Numbered from the stretch's first letter, positions 1 to 8,609 are shown. The stretch: DNA of 64,000 nt from Streptomyces orinoci (GCF_003121295.1 NZ_PHNC01000031.1:1428439-1492438); one strand, 5' to 3'. The notes: generated by a model from the sequence alone, not told the origin. Made by a program: numbers and translations.

Positions 1-35
1 TAGTGGCCCAGGGCCAGAACACGAGACCCGGACAT
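1..35 (-). CDS. Partial 5' end of an unidentified gene (possible FabH-like ketoacyl-ACP synthase)
   Basis: Only the first eleven complete codons of a minus-strand gene lie in the window. An ATG at 35-33 is preceded by a strong ribosome binding site (AGGAGG on the minus strand at 49-44, 8 nt spacing). The visible peptide is MSGSRVLALGH followed by an incomplete Tyr codon. This resembles the N-terminus of beta-ketoacyl-ACP synthase III proteins, which often begin with a short strand plus a GHY/GxY element, but eleven residues cannot prove a family. The start call is much firmer than the product call. Confidence 0.45.
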   Translation of the reverse strand, partial: MSGSRVLALGH

Positions 36-162
36 CGGTGGTTCCTCCTGCGCGCGTGATCCGGAACCACCAGTGTTGATGGACCACCGCCGGGATCAGG
101 TGCGAGAACGACCAATGTTCCGGCCGGAATACTGGGCGCACCCCACAGCGCCCGCCGCGCGC

Positions 163-429
163 CTAGTGCGAGCCGTCCACCACGGTGCCGGTGTGGACCT
201 TCTCCCCGGCCTTGTCCGCCGCCTTGTCCGCGGCCGTCTCCTCCGACGCGGAGGCCGCGGCGGCAGCGGTTCCGCCGTCGTTCTTCATCGCCTTGGCCTC
301 GCTCTTGAGGATGCGCATGGACTTGCCGAGCGCCCGCGCCGCGTCCGGCAGCTTCTTGGAGCCGAAGACGACGACCACGATCAGCACAACCACCAGGAGG
401 TGCCAGGGTTCCAGGGCGTTGCGCAGCAT
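163..429 (-). CDS. tatA: Sec-independent protein translocase subunit TatA
   Basis: Small single-pass membrane protein of the twin-arginine translocase, which oligomerises to let folded proteins cross the cytoplasmic membrane. The 88-residue product has the TatA layout: a short N-terminal transmembrane helix (residues ~8-22, rich in V/I/L), the FGSKKLPDAAR hinge, an amphipathic helix, and an acidic Ala-rich tail. The ATG at 429 is preferred over an in-frame GTG at 441 because GTGGGGAC just before the ATG serves as the ribosome binding site. tatC is not adjacent, so this is an isolated tatA-like gene, as is usual for extra copies in Streptomyces; TatA versus TatE/B-like cannot be settled here. 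Confidence 0.9.
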   Translation of the reverse strand: MLRNALEPWHLLVVVLIVVVVFGSKKLPDAARALGKSMRILKSEAKAMKNDGGTAAAAASASEETAADKAADKAGEKVHTGTVVDGSH

Positions 430-577
430 GTGTGTCCCCACTTTCTCGGCCGCTTGGAGCTACTTGGATGCCCGCATCGGTGCTTTCACCATACTTGCTA
501 GATTGCGCAACCTGACAACCAAAAGCAGTGGTCATCCGTCTATACGTAGGGGAACGACGGGATGACCCCCGGAGCGG

Positions 578-2053
578 ATGAGGTCGCGCAGAATGACGGG
601 CAGGCGGGGCAGGCGCGAGCGCCGGCGAATGCGTACCTTCACCATCGTCGCGGTCTCCTTCCTGGTGCTGCTCACCGCCGGAGCCGGCTGGCTCTATCTG
701 GAGCTCAACGGCAACATCAACACCTTTGACGCCGACGGGCTTTCCAAGAACCGGCCCGGCGCCTCCGCCGCCGGCAAGAACGTCCTGGTCATCGGCTCCG
801 ACTCCCGCGCGGGGGACAACAAGAAGCTCGGCGGCGGGCAGGGTGACGTCGGCCGCTCGGACACCACCTTCCTGCTGCATGTCTATGGCGACGGCGAGCA
901 CGCGGTAGGCGTCTCCATACCCAGGGACACCCTGGTGGACATTCCGCCGTGCAAACTGCCCAACGGCAGCTGGACCAGCGGCGCGAGCCGGCAGATGTTC
1001 AACTCGGCCTTTTCGGTGGGTGATACCGCCAAGGGAAATCCGGCCTGCACCCAGAACACCGTGGAGAAACTCACCGGACTGCGGGTGGACCACACCATCG
1101 TGGTGGACTTCGCCGGGTTCTCCTCGATGACCTCCGCCGTGGGCGGGGTGGACGTCTGTGTGCCCAAGGATCTCTACCAGGGCGACCTCAACCCCAACCT
1201 GGGCTCACGCGGCGAGCTGGTCTTCCACAAGGGAGAGCAGAAGGTCTCCGGGCAGAAGGCGCTGGACTATGTCCGGGTCCGGCACGGCATCGGTGACGGC
1301 TCCGACATAGGACGAATACAGCGGCAGCAGGCATTCGTCTCGTCGATGATCAAGAAGGTGAAGTCCGAGGGCTTCGACCCCACCACCCTGCTGCCACTGG
1401 CCAACGCCGCCACCAAGTCGATGACCGTGGACCCGGGACTGGGCTCGGCGCAGAAGCTGCTCTCCTTCGCCATGTCGATGAAGAACATCGATCTGCACAA
1501 CATCAAGTTTGTGACCATGCCCTGGCGTTACCAGGGCAGCCGGGTGGCCGTGGTGGAGCCGGACGCCGACCGGCTGTGGGCCGCGCTGCGGGCGGACGAG
1601 ACCGTGGACGGCAAGGACGCCGGCAAGAAGGGCGCGAAGAAGGACGACAAGCCCTCCCCCTCCGCCCCCGTCTCCGGCGCCGGGGTGAGCGTCTCCATCA
1701 CCAATGCCACCCGGATCAACGGGCTGGCCGCCCGGGCCGCCGGAGCACTGAAGGAACACGGCTACCGGATCACCGCCACCGCCACCTCCGCCACCCGGGA
1801 CGAGGCCACCACGGTGATCGACTTCGGGCCGGGTGAGGCGGATCACGCCCGCACCCTGGCCAGGCTCTTCCCCGGCGCCTTTGTGCGTGGCACCGCGGAC
1901 CATGGGATCGCGGTCACCCTCGGCCGTGACTACGCCACCGCATCGGCCTCGCCGAGCCCCTCCGCATCGTCCTCCGCACCCGTACCCTCGGAGGTGGCCG
2001 AGAAGGCCAGGTCGGCGGATGACAATCCCTGCTCCAACCTCACCTACGGGTGA
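578..2053 (+). CDS. LytR-CpsA-Psr (LCP) family cell-wall glycopolymer ligase with LytR_C domain
   Basis: LCP proteins transfer undecaprenyl-linked anionic glycopolymers onto peptidoglycan at the outer face of the membrane. This 491-aa protein has a basic cytoplasmic N-terminus, one membrane anchor (residues ~20-42), and an extracytoplasmic LCP domain (~65-320) with characteristic elements: NVLVIGSDSR, SIPRDTLVDIP and DYVRVRHGIGDGSDIGRIQRQQ, whose Arg/Asp residues bind the lipid pyrophosphate. After a Lys/Pro-rich linker (~340-365) comes a LytR_C domain (~370-450), then a Ser/Pro tail. The start is the ATG at 578 behind GGAG at 571-574. Streptomyces carry many paralogues, so the glycopolymer substrate cannot be named. 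Confidence 0.92.
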   Translation: MRSRRMTGRRGRRERRRMRTFTIVAVSFLVLLTAGAGWLYLELNGNINTFDADGLSKNRPGASAAGKNVLVIGSDSRAGDNKKLGGGQGDVGRSDTTFLLHVYGDGEHAVGVSIPRDTLVDIPPCKLPNGSWTSGASRQMFNSAFSVGDTAKGNPACTQNTVEKLTGLRVDHTIVVDFAGFSSMTSAVGGVDVCVPKDLYQGDLNPNLGSRGELVFHKGEQKVSGQKALDYVRVRHGIGDGSDIGRIQRQQAFVSSMIKKVKSEGFDPTTLLPLANAATKSMTVDPGLGSAQKLLSFAMSMKNIDLHNIKFVTMPWRYQGSRVAVVEPDADRLWAALRADETVDGKDAGKKGAKKDDKPSPSAPVSGAGVSVSITNATRINGLAARAAGALKEHGYRITATATSATRDEATTVIDFGPGEADHARTLARLFPGAFVRGTADHGIAVTLGRDYATASASPSPSASSSAPVPSEVAEKARSADDNPCSNLTYG

Positions 2054-2169
2054 CGGCGGGAAAGCCGGGAACCGGGCCTTGGGGAGTTCCGTTGTCCAGG
2101 TGTACACAGAGTCAGTTCGTGATCTTGATGAGTGACCGTTCCATCGCTCGCCCTCCGAGGAGAGTTCCC

Positions 2170-3522
2170 ATGTCCGTCACCCGGGCACTGTCCAGGCCGC
2201 TGCCGGCCCTGTTCGCGGGGCTGCTCGCCGCGCTGCTGGTGCTGGCGGGGGCGATGCTGTACGCACCCCCGGCGCATGCCGCCGGCGGGGTGAGCGAGGT
2301 GGCCGACCACCTCAAGAAGAGCCCGGTCTATGTGGACCCGCGGATGTCCTCGCAGCTGTCCTCCTCGGACGCGGAGGCGCTGGCCAAGAAGATCAAGGAC
2401 GCCGACAAGCCGGTGTTTGTCGCGGTGCTGCCCAACACCTCGGAGTTTCCGCCGGACTCGATCATGAACAACCTGCGCACCGAGGTCGGCATCTCCGGCG
2501 TCTACGCCATCCGGCTCGGCGACAAGTTCAATGCCCACGCCGACGGCAGGGTGCTCTCCAAGAACGCGGTACAGAACCTCACCTCCGATGCCAGGGCCAA
2601 CAACAGCAGCGCCAATGCCGAGCTGACCGCCTTCGTTGACGGCGCCGTCAAGACCGCCAAGGGCCATGCCCCCGGCTCCTGGGGCGGCTCCGGCAGCTCC
2701 GCCGCCGGCCTGGCCGTGGGCGCCGCCGTGGTGGTGGCCGGTGGCGCGGGCGCCTTCGTCCTGGTCCGCCGGGCCAGGAGGAAGCGCGAGGAGCGCGAGC
2801 GCGCCGAGCTCCAGCAGCTGCGCGTGGTGGTGGACGAGGACATCACCGCCTTCGGCGAGGAGCTGGACCGGCTGGACTTCAACCCCGGCCAGCCCGGCGT
2901 CAGCGACGATATGCGCAAGGACTACGAGCGGGCGCTGGACGCCTATGAGGACGCCAAGGCCAAGATGGAGGCGGCCAAGCGGCCGCAGGATGTGACGGCC
3001 GTCACTCAGGCGCTGGACGAGGGCCGGTTCGCCCTGGCCACGCTGGCCGCCCGCCGCTCCGGCTACCCGCTGCCCGAGCGCCGGGTGCCCTGCTTCTTCG
3101 ACCCGCGCCATGGGCCGTCCGTCCAGGATGTGCCCTGGGCCCCGCCGGGCGGCGCGGTGCGCACCGTCCCGGCCTGCCAGGCCGACGCCACCCGGCTGGC
3201 CTCCGGGCAGGAGCCCATGTCCCGCACCGTCCAGACCGCCCAGGGCCCCCAGCCGTACTGGAACGCCGGCCCCGCCTACGGCCCCTGGGCCGGCGGCTAC
3301 TTCGGCGGCGGCCTGCTGCCGGGCCTGCTGGTGGGCACCATGCTCGGCAGCATGCTGAGCACCCCCGCCTACGCATACGGCGGTGACGGCGGCTTCGGCG
3401 GCGCGGAGGGCGGCGACTTCAGCGGTGCCGACTTCAACTCCTCGGACTTCTCCGGCGGTTGGGACGGCGGCGGCGGAGACTTCGGCGGTGGCGACAGCGG
3501 CTTCGGCGGCGGCGACTGGTAA
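2170..3522 (+). CDS. Secreted/membrane-anchored protein of unknown function with TPM-like N-terminal region and Gly-rich tail
   Basis: A 450-aa protein starting at the ATG at 2170, with GGAGAG a few bases upstream. It has a cleavable-type signal peptide ending AHA (residues ~1-36), an extracytoplasmic alpha/beta region (~37-165) recalling TPM-like domains, a second transmembrane helix (~176-200) followed by a very basic RRARRKREERER stretch, a cytoplasmic coiled-coil-like region, and a C-terminus with a hydrophobic GGGLLPGLLVGTMLG segment and a Gly/Asp/Phe-rich tail. The predicted topology is signal peptide, outside domain, then membrane. It follows the LCP gene by ~115 bp on the same strand, which fits a cell-envelope role, but no biochemical function is known to me. 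Confidence 0.8.
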   Translation: MSVTRALSRPLPALFAGLLAALLVLAGAMLYAPPAHAAGGVSEVADHLKKSPVYVDPRMSSQLSSSDAEALAKKIKDADKPVFVAVLPNTSEFPPDSIMNNLRTEVGISGVYAIRLGDKFNAHADGRVLSKNAVQNLTSDARANNSSANAELTAFVDGAVKTAKGHAPGSWGGSGSSAAGLAVGAAVVVAGGAGAFVLVRRARRKREERERAELQQLRVVVDEDITAFGEELDRLDFNPGQPGVSDDMRKDYERALDAYEDAKAKMEAAKRPQDVTAVTQALDEGRFALATLAARRSGYPLPERRVPCFFDPRHGPSVQDVPWAPPGGAVRTVPACQADATRLASGQEPMSRTVQTAQGPQPYWNAGPAYGPWAGGYFGGGLLPGLLVGTMLGSMLSTPAYAYGGDGGFGGAEGGDFSGADFNSSDFSGGWDGGGGDFGGGDSGFGGGDW

Positions 3523-3542
3523 CCGAGCCAGGTCACTGATGG

Positions 3543-3577
3543 GACGGGCCGAACCGGACTCTCCGGTTCGGCCCGTC
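3543..3577. terminator. Bidirectional hairpin terminator
   Basis: A perfect 15-bp inverted repeat (arms 3543-3557 and 3563-3577, 5-nt loop) lies between the convergent ends of the Gly-rich protein gene and the P-type ATPase gene. A short T-run follows on the plus side. Its position and symmetry suit termination from both sides. Confidence 0.75.
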
Positions 3578-3641
3578 CGTCATTTCCCCGTCTTCGTTCC
3601 CTGCGCGTCTTCCTTCCGCTTCCTTCCGCTTCCTTCCGCGT

Positions 3642-6293
3642 TCAGAGCCAGCGCCGCCGGGCCAGCCACAGGCCCGTCCCATAGAGCACCAGCACCACCG
3701 CCAACAGGCCGTAGTACAGCGGCGGCAGCACCGACATGGACAGCACCGGCCCCAGCGGGGACACCGGCAGCAACAGCCCCAGCACCGACAGCCCGGCCAC
3801 CGCCGCCCGCAGCGGCCCCGGCACCCGGGAACCCCCGGCCGCCGCCCGCCCCGAGCGCAGCAGCACCATCACCATCGCCTGGGTCAGCAGGTTCTCGGTG
3901 AACCACCCCGAATGGAAGGCGGTCTGCCCCTGCTGCCCGCCCAAGGACCGCAGCGCCAGGGCCAGTACGCCGAAGGTCGCCAGGTCGGCCGCCGCGTTCA
4001 GCAGACCGAAGCCGGTGACAAAGCGCACCAGGGACCGCGGCCGCAGCAGCGCCGGACGGGAGCCCGCCCCCGTGCCCGGCCGGTCGAAGGCCAGCGCCAG
4101 CTGGGCCGCGTCAAAGCAGAGGTTCTGCACCAGTACCTGGGCCGGGAGCATGGGCAGGAAGGGCACCAGCAGCCCGGCCGCCAGCATGGCGATCACATTG
4201 CCGAAGTTGGAGGACAGGGTGATCCGCAGATAGGCGGCGATATTGCCGGTGCTGCGCCGTCCGGCGTCCACGGCCCGGTCCAGGGCGGTGAGATCCTTGG
4301 CGGTCAGCACCACATCCGCGGCCTCGCGCACCACATCCACCGCGTCCCTGGGACAGATGCCCACATCCGAACCGGACAGCGCCGCCAGGTCGTTGACGCC
4401 ATCGCCCAGGAAGCCGGTGGGGCGGCCGCCGTCCCGCAGGGCCGCCACAATACGTGCCTTGTGCTCGGGGGCGCAGCGGGCGAAGACCGTGGTGCCGGCC
4501 GCCAGTCGCGCCAACTCGCCCTGGTCCAGGGCGTCGATCCGGTCGGCGGTGACCACCTGGCCCGGTTCCAGGCCCAGTTCACGGCAGACCCGGGCGGCCG
4601 TGCCCGGGTGGTCGCCGGTGAGCACCTTGACCTCGATGCCACGGGCGGCGAGTGCGCCCAGGGCATCGGCGGCGGTGGGCGTCACCGCGTCGCGCAGCGC
4701 CACCAGGCCGGTGAACTCCAGCCGGTGCTCGTCCGCCGGGCCATAGGGGCCGGGGCGCGCGGGCCGTTCGGCGCGGGCCACGGCCAGCACCCGCAGCCCC
4801 TGGGCGGCCAGTTCGGCGGCCCGGGCCAGCTGGCGCTCGCGCTCCGGCGGACTCAGGGCGCAGCGCTGAAGGACGTCCTCCGGAGCCCCCTTGACCACCA
4901 GCAGATGACGGCGGTCGAAGAGGGGGGCCGGGGCGGGCCGTACCACGGCGGTGGCCAGCCGGCGGCCCGGACCGCAGGGCAGCGCGGCGACTCCCTCGTA
5001 CTCCTCCTGGCCGCCCGCCCCGGGCAGGTCCTCGGCGGCGGCCAGTACGGCCTCGTCCAGGGCGTCCGGCATGGGGGGTTCGGCCAGTTGCAGCGTCCAT
5101 AGGGCGTTGACGGCGGCCCAGCGCAGCACCTCGGGATCGTCCCGGCCGTCCGGGCCGACCGCCCGGTGGAAGACCGGCTGGTCCTGGGTGAGGGTGCCGG
5201 TCTTGTCCACACAGAGCACCTGGACGGCGCCCAGGTCGTGCAGGGCCGGCAGCCGCCGCACGATCACCTGGCCGCCCCGGGCCAGCCGGGCGGCGCCCCG
5301 GGCCAGTACCGCGGTCACCACCACCGGCAGCATTTCCGGGGTGATGCCCACCGCCACGGCCACCGCGAAGGGCACTGCCTGAAGTCCCCGGCCGCTCAGC
5401 AGGGCGTCGGTGATCAGCACCAGCGGGGCGGTGAGCAGCATAAAGCGGATCAGGGTCCAGGCAATGCCGTTGACCGACCGGTCGAAGGGGCTGGGCAGCC
5501 GCCGCCCCGGGCGCCGGCCCCCGGCGAAGGCGCCGGACAGCGCGGTGTCCGCACCGGTGGCGATCACCACCCCGGTGCCGCTGCCGGAGACCACACTGCT
5601 GCCCTGAAAGCACAGCTGGGGCCGGTCGAAGCCGCCGCCCGCCGCTCCGTCCTCGTAGTCGTGCCCGGCCGGGTGTTTGCCCACCGGGGCCGATTCCCCG
5701 GTCAGGGCCGCCTGGTGGACGGTCAGTCCGGTGGCGCGCAGCAGCCGCAGATCGGCGGGGACCAGGTCACCGGGGCCGAGCAGCACCACATCGCCCGGGA
5801 CCAGCTGGTCCACCGGGACCTCCCGGGCGGCGGGCGGGGACCCGGCGGTGGCCCGGCGGCGTACGGTCGCGGTGCCGGCCACCAGCCGGCGGAGGGCGGC
5901 GGTGGCCCGTTCGGCGCGGTGCTCGCCGGTGGCCCGCAGCACACAGCTGACCGTCACCAGGATGGCGATCACACAGACGGTGCCCCAGGAGGCGAGCACC
6001 GCGGAGATCACGCCCAGGCCGATGAGCACGGCGGTGAACGGGTCCCGCAGGCCGCGGGCGAAGCGGCGGGGCCAGGAGTCGGTGCGCCGCCCGGGCGGCA
6101 GATTCTCGCCGTACCGGGCCAGCCGGTTCTCGGCCTCCGCCTCGGTCAGCCCGCGCGGTCCGCTGTCCAGGGCCCGCAGCACCTGGAGGGTGGTGCGGGG
6201 GCCGGGGGTCTCCGGTGTCCTCGGCCCGGCGGCCGGGCCGGCCTCAGGCGCCCAGACCACGGAGGTGTCCGGCACCGGCCCGCGGTCCAGCAT
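3642..6293 (-). CDS. P-type ATPase, magnesium-translocating (MgtA/P3B) type
   Basis: ATP-driven cation transporter of the cytoplasmic membrane, 883 aa from the ATG at 6293; a TTG at 6335 lacks a ribosome binding site. It shows the cation ATPase N-terminus (residues ~40-100), the actuator TGES loop, the phosphorylated aspartate in DKTGTLT (D363), the nucleotide-binding domain, GDGVNDLAAL in the hinge, and C-terminal helices. The stretch SSNFGNVIAMLAAGLL, with the following LVQNLCFD, is typical of MgtA/MgtB rather than calcium or heavy-metal pumps. It overlaps the end of the upstream ArsR-family gene by about 50 bp, so the pair is translationally coupled and the regulator probably controls the pump. 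Mg2+ is the family inference; another divalent ion is possible. Confidence 0.88.
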   Translation of the reverse strand: MLDRGPVPDTSVVWAPEAGPAAGPRTPETPGPRTTLQVLRALDSGPRGLTEAEAENRLARYGENLPPGRRTDSWPRRFARGLRDPFTAVLIGLGVISAVLASWGTVCVIAILVTVSCVLRATGEHRAERATAALRRLVAGTATVRRRATAGSPPAAREVPVDQLVPGDVVLLGPGDLVPADLRLLRATGLTVHQAALTGESAPVGKHPAGHDYEDGAAGGGFDRPQLCFQGSSVVSGSGTGVVIATGADTALSGAFAGGRRPGRRLPSPFDRSVNGIAWTLIRFMLLTAPLVLITDALLSGRGLQAVPFAVAVAVGITPEMLPVVVTAVLARGAARLARGGQVIVRRLPALHDLGAVQVLCVDKTGTLTQDQPVFHRAVGPDGRDDPEVLRWAAVNALWTLQLAEPPMPDALDEAVLAAAEDLPGAGGQEEYEGVAALPCGPGRRLATAVVRPAPAPLFDRRHLLVVKGAPEDVLQRCALSPPERERQLARAAELAAQGLRVLAVARAERPARPGPYGPADEHRLEFTGLVALRDAVTPTAADALGALAARGIEVKVLTGDHPGTAARVCRELGLEPGQVVTADRIDALDQGELARLAAGTTVFARCAPEHKARIVAALRDGGRPTGFLGDGVNDLAALSGSDVGICPRDAVDVVREAADVVLTAKDLTALDRAVDAGRRSTGNIAAYLRITLSSNFGNVIAMLAAGLLVPFLPMLPAQVLVQNLCFDAAQLALAFDRPGTGAGSRPALLRPRSLVRFVTGFGLLNAAADLATFGVLALALRSLGGQQGQTAFHSGWFTENLLTQAMVMVLLRSGRAAAGGSRVPGPLRAAVAGLSVLGLLLPVSPLGPVLSMSVLPPLYYGLLAVVLVLYGTGLWLARRRWL

Positions 6294-6633
6294 CCGCCTG
6301 GCGGTCGGAGAGCTGGCCGACCATACGGCGGACAATGGTCACCACATCGGGATCGTCCACCAGGTACACCACCCGGCGCCCCTCACGGCGGGAGCGCACC
6401 AGTCCGGCCAGCTTGAGCTTGGCCAGGTGCTGGCTGATGGCGGGCAGCGCGCCGCCGACCCGCTCGGCCAGGCCGCTGACATCGCTCTCCCCTTGGGCCA
6501 GGGCCCAGACCAGGTGCAGCCGGGCGGGCGAGGCGAGCAGGCCGAAGGCGGCGGCGGCCTCGGCCAGGACCTCCGCCGAGGGGTCGTCGAAGCCTCCTTC
6601 GAGCGCCTCGAATCTGCCGACGCCTGCCGCCAC
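6244..6633 (-). CDS. ArsR-family winged-helix regulator lacking cysteines
   Basis: A 129-aa winged-helix repressor-type protein. The recognition helix region ALPAISQHLAKLKLAGLV and the wing RSRREGRRVVYLV are classic for ArsR/SmtB proteins. The start chosen is the GTG at 6633, 7 nt after GGAG; an in-frame GTG at 6660 has no such site. The protein has no cysteine, so the ELCVC-type alpha3 metal site is absent (SDVSGL occupies it). The alpha5 stretch DDPDVVTIVRRMVGQ has acids but none of the histidines of CzrA-type sites. Its 3' end overlaps the P-type ATPase gene, giving a two-gene operon. The inducer is unknown. Confidence 0.9.
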   Translation of the reverse strand: MAAGVGRFEALEGGFDDPSAEVLAEAAAAFGLLASPARLHLVWALAQGESDVSGLAERVGGALPAISQHLAKLKLAGLVRSRREGRRVVYLVDDPDVVTIVRRMVGQLSDRQADAGPRAGAGHLRGLGA

Positions 6634-6795
6634 TGTCGCTCTCCGTCCCTTGGGGGGCACTTCTCATCCCGGGCGGGACCAGTTTAGGCAACCTCGTCCG
6701 AACAACCGGGGGAACAGGTGAGCGAGGGTTCCTTCTTGCCGCCGGGCTGCCCGCCGCGGGGCCGGGCCACAGTGATCAATGCGGGGGCGCGTGCC

Positions 6796-7374
6796 TCAGG
6801 GCGGGGGCAGCGCCGGGAACCCCGGCGGCGGCTCCGGGAAACCGGACGGCGGCCGTAGGGACGGAAGGGCGGGCGGCCGGGAATCCCCGTCACCCTTCTT
6901 CTCGCCGGACAGGCCCTTGGCCACGGTGAAGAAGACCACGCCGATCGCCAGCGACAGCAAGGTGAAGAAGGCCAGTGCCGCCAACTGGCCGCCCGCCCTG
7001 GCCCGTACCCGTCCGTCACCCGGCGGCGTGGCCGTGGCCCGGTCCGGACGGCCCGCCGGATAGCGCACCACCACCGCGTCCCCCTCGAAGACGGTGGCGG
7101 ACCCCGCCTCCTCGAAGCGATGGGTCCGGCCGTCCGGGGTGCTGAACTCATAGACATGGAGCAGGGAGGAGCTGGACGACTCCCGATGCCCCTGGCGCCG
7201 CGTGGTGGTGACCTCATACGCCCGCAGACAGCGCCCCTCGGCGGTCAGCCCGCTGTACCAGGCCGCACGGATACGGCGGTGCCGGATGAGTACCCACACC
7301 ATTCCGGTAAGGCTGCAGACCACTAAAAATCCGGGTATGGCGGGAAGAAGGTAGGTAAACACCGGCTCATTCAA
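6796..7374 (-). CDS. DUF3592-type membrane protein with two transmembrane helices
   Basis: A 192-aa protein with an N-terminal membrane helix (residues ~6-27), an outside beta-rich DUF3592-like domain (~40-115, including TTTRRQGHRESSSS and YPAGRPDRA), a second helix (~130-155) and a Pro-rich tail. The proposed start is a TTG at 7374 behind AAGGG; a GTG a few codons later is an alternative. Codon 17 is TTA (complement of 7324-7326), which makes translation dependent on the rare bldA tRNA. DUF3592 proteins have no established function. Its neighbours (ArsR/ATPase downstream, sodN upstream) give no clear pathway link. Confidence 0.75.
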   Translation of the reverse strand: MNEPVFTYLLPAIPGFLVVCSLTGMVWVLIRHRRIRAAWYSGLTAEGRCLRAYEVTTTRRQGHRESSSSSLLHVYEFSTPDGRTHRFEEAGSATVFEGDAVVVRYPAGRPDRATATPPGDGRVRARAGGQLAALAFFTLLSLAIGVVFFTVAKGLSGEKKGDGDSRPPALPSLRPPSGFPEPPPGFPALPPP

Positions 7375-7507
7375 CAGGGTTGCCCTTGGTCCAGGCCAAC
7401 GCCCCGTCAGATTACGGCGCCCAGCGGCCCCCTCGCACCCGGCGCCGCAGCACCCACCCGGACAAATCCCGGTCCCAGTCCAAGAGTTGGGACTCCCGGA
7501 AGGGCGC

Positions 7508-7600
7508 AAAACAGACCGCACCCGGCCCATCATCTGGACCGGGTGCGGAAGGACCGGCCGCGCGAGACAAGATGCGCGCGCCGGATCGCCTGGGACTGGC
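7508..7600 (-). ncRNA. sodN 3'UTR, possible s-SodF-like regulatory RNA
   Basis: In S. coelicolor the 3'UTR of sodN is processed to a ~90-nt RNA (s-SodF) that pairs with the sodF ribosome binding region and destabilises sodF mRNA. Here the minus-strand 3'UTR of sodN is ~90 nt, ends in a hairpin plus U-rich run, and contains GTCCTTCCGC just before the hairpin. That stretch is complementary to a GGAAGGA-type Shine-Dalgarno. sodF is outside the window, so pairing cannot be tested; the call rests on homology of arrangement. Confidence 0.4.
7516..7548 (-). terminator. Rho-independent terminator of sodN
   Basis: Perfect 10-bp inverted repeat (arms 7516-7525 and 7539-7548, 13-nt loop). In the minus-strand direction it is followed by TCTGTTTT, a proper U-run, which is rare in this GC-rich genome and supports a genuine intrinsic terminator. 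Confidence 0.75.
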
Positions 7601-7996
7601 TCAGGCCTTCTTGGTCTCCCAGAAGATCCGGTCGATCTCGGCGATCAGCTCCAGCGCCTTCTCGCCCGTCTTCGGGTCGTTGGACGCCTTGGCCGCGCTC
7701 AGCGCCTTCAGGGTGTCATTGACCAGCTGGTGCAGCTGGGGGTACTTCTCGAAGTGCGGGGGCTTGAAGTAGTCGCTCCACAGCACGGAGACATGGTGCT
7801 TGGCCAGCTCGGCGCGCTGCTCCTTGATGATCAGGGCCCGGGTACGGAAGTCCGGGTCCTCGTTGGCCTGGTACTTCTCCTGGACGGCCTTGACGGACTC
7901 CGCCTCGATGCGGGCCTGGGCCGGGTCGTACACGCCGCAGGGGAGGTCGCAGTGCGCGCTGACCTTCACCTTCGGAGCGAACAGGCGGGAAAGCAT
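7601..7996 (-). CDS. sodN: Nickel-dependent superoxide dismutase precursor
   Basis: Cytoplasmic enzyme that dismutates superoxide to oxygen and peroxide with a Ni ion held by its N-terminal nickel hook. The 131-aa precursor length is exactly that of known SodN. Residues 1-14 form the leader; cleavage before H15 exposes H-C-D-L-P-C-G-x-Y, where His1, Cys2 and Cys6 of the mature protein bind Ni. The divergent neighbour sodX (145 bp away) encodes the expected leader peptidase. In Streptomyces sodN is on when Ni is available, through Nur; I did not identify a certain Nur box. The ATG at 7996 has AAGGA upstream. Confidence 0.98.
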   Translation of the reverse strand: MLSRLFAPKVKVSAHCDLPCGVYDPAQARIEAESVKAVQEKYQANEDPDFRTRALIIKEQRAELAKHHVSVLWSDYFKPPHFEKYPQLHQLVNDTLKALSAAKASNDPKTGEKALELIAEIDRIFWETKKA

Positions 7997-8141
7997 AAGG
8001 TGCTGTCCTTCCTCGTGATCGTCTTCTCAGGTGCGAGATTACTCGGTGTGGGAAGGCTTTTCCCGGGTGCCCCGGCAGGCTTAGGACGAAAGTCCGGTGC
8101 CGTCCGGGACCGGATGGAGATTGGACCGGGAGTGAGGTGCC

Positions 8142-8609
8142 GTGGTGCAGGAGCAACTGGACGAGCGCGGGCAGGAGCTGGACCGCGAACGTCGCGGACT
8201 GCTGCGGATCGGGCTGGCCGAGGTCTACAACCCGTCGATGGTCCCGACTCTGAATCCGGGGGACCAGCTGGTCGTCCAGTACGGAGCGGTGGTACGGCCG
8301 GGGAATGTGGTGGTGGTGCGCCACCCGTTCCGGCAGGATCTGCTGATCGTCAAGCGCGCGGTGGAACGGCGCGACGGCGGCTGGTGGGTGCTGGGGGACA
8401 ACCCTCTGGTGGAGAACGACAGCCGGGAGTTCGGCACGGTCCCCGACGAACTGGTGGTGGCCCGGGCCTGGATCAGGCTGCGCCGCCCGCCGGCGCCCGG
8501 CGGCCGGTCCGCGGCCGCCCTGCTGAGGTGGGTGTGCTCGGCGGTACGGCCGATGCGCGGGGTGGGCTATCCCGGGCGCTCGCTCTCCCGGCGCTTGCGG
8601 GCGCGGTAG
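8142..8609 (+). CDS. sodX: Nickel-type superoxide dismutase maturation protease SodX
   Basis: S26 (LexA/signal peptidase I-like) serine protease that removes the SodN leader so the nickel hook can form. The 155-aa protein has the Ser/Lys dyad: S32 in NPSMVPTL and K71 in LLIVKRAV. The box VLGDNPLVENDSREFGTV matches the signal-peptidase GDN..NSxDSR-like region. It starts at the GTG at 8142 and is divergently placed from sodN. Its last 43 bp overlap the end of the convergent CGNR gene. The Arg-rich C-terminal tail (~120-155) is beyond the catalytic fold. Confidence 0.92.
   Translation: MVQEQLDERGQELDRERRGLLRIGLAEVYNPSMVPTLNPGDQLVVQYGAVVRPGNVVVVRHPFRQDLLIVKRAVERRDGGWWVLGDNPLVENDSREFGTVPDELVVARAWIRLRRPPAPGGRSAAALLRWVCSAVRPMRGVGYPGRSLSRRLRAR

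Noticed and set aside
6661..6795. AGGTTGCCTAAACT upstream of the ArsR gene as an IdeR/DmdR iron box
   Set aside because: It needs a gap and a mismatch to fit the 19-bp palindrome, so the resemblance is too weak.
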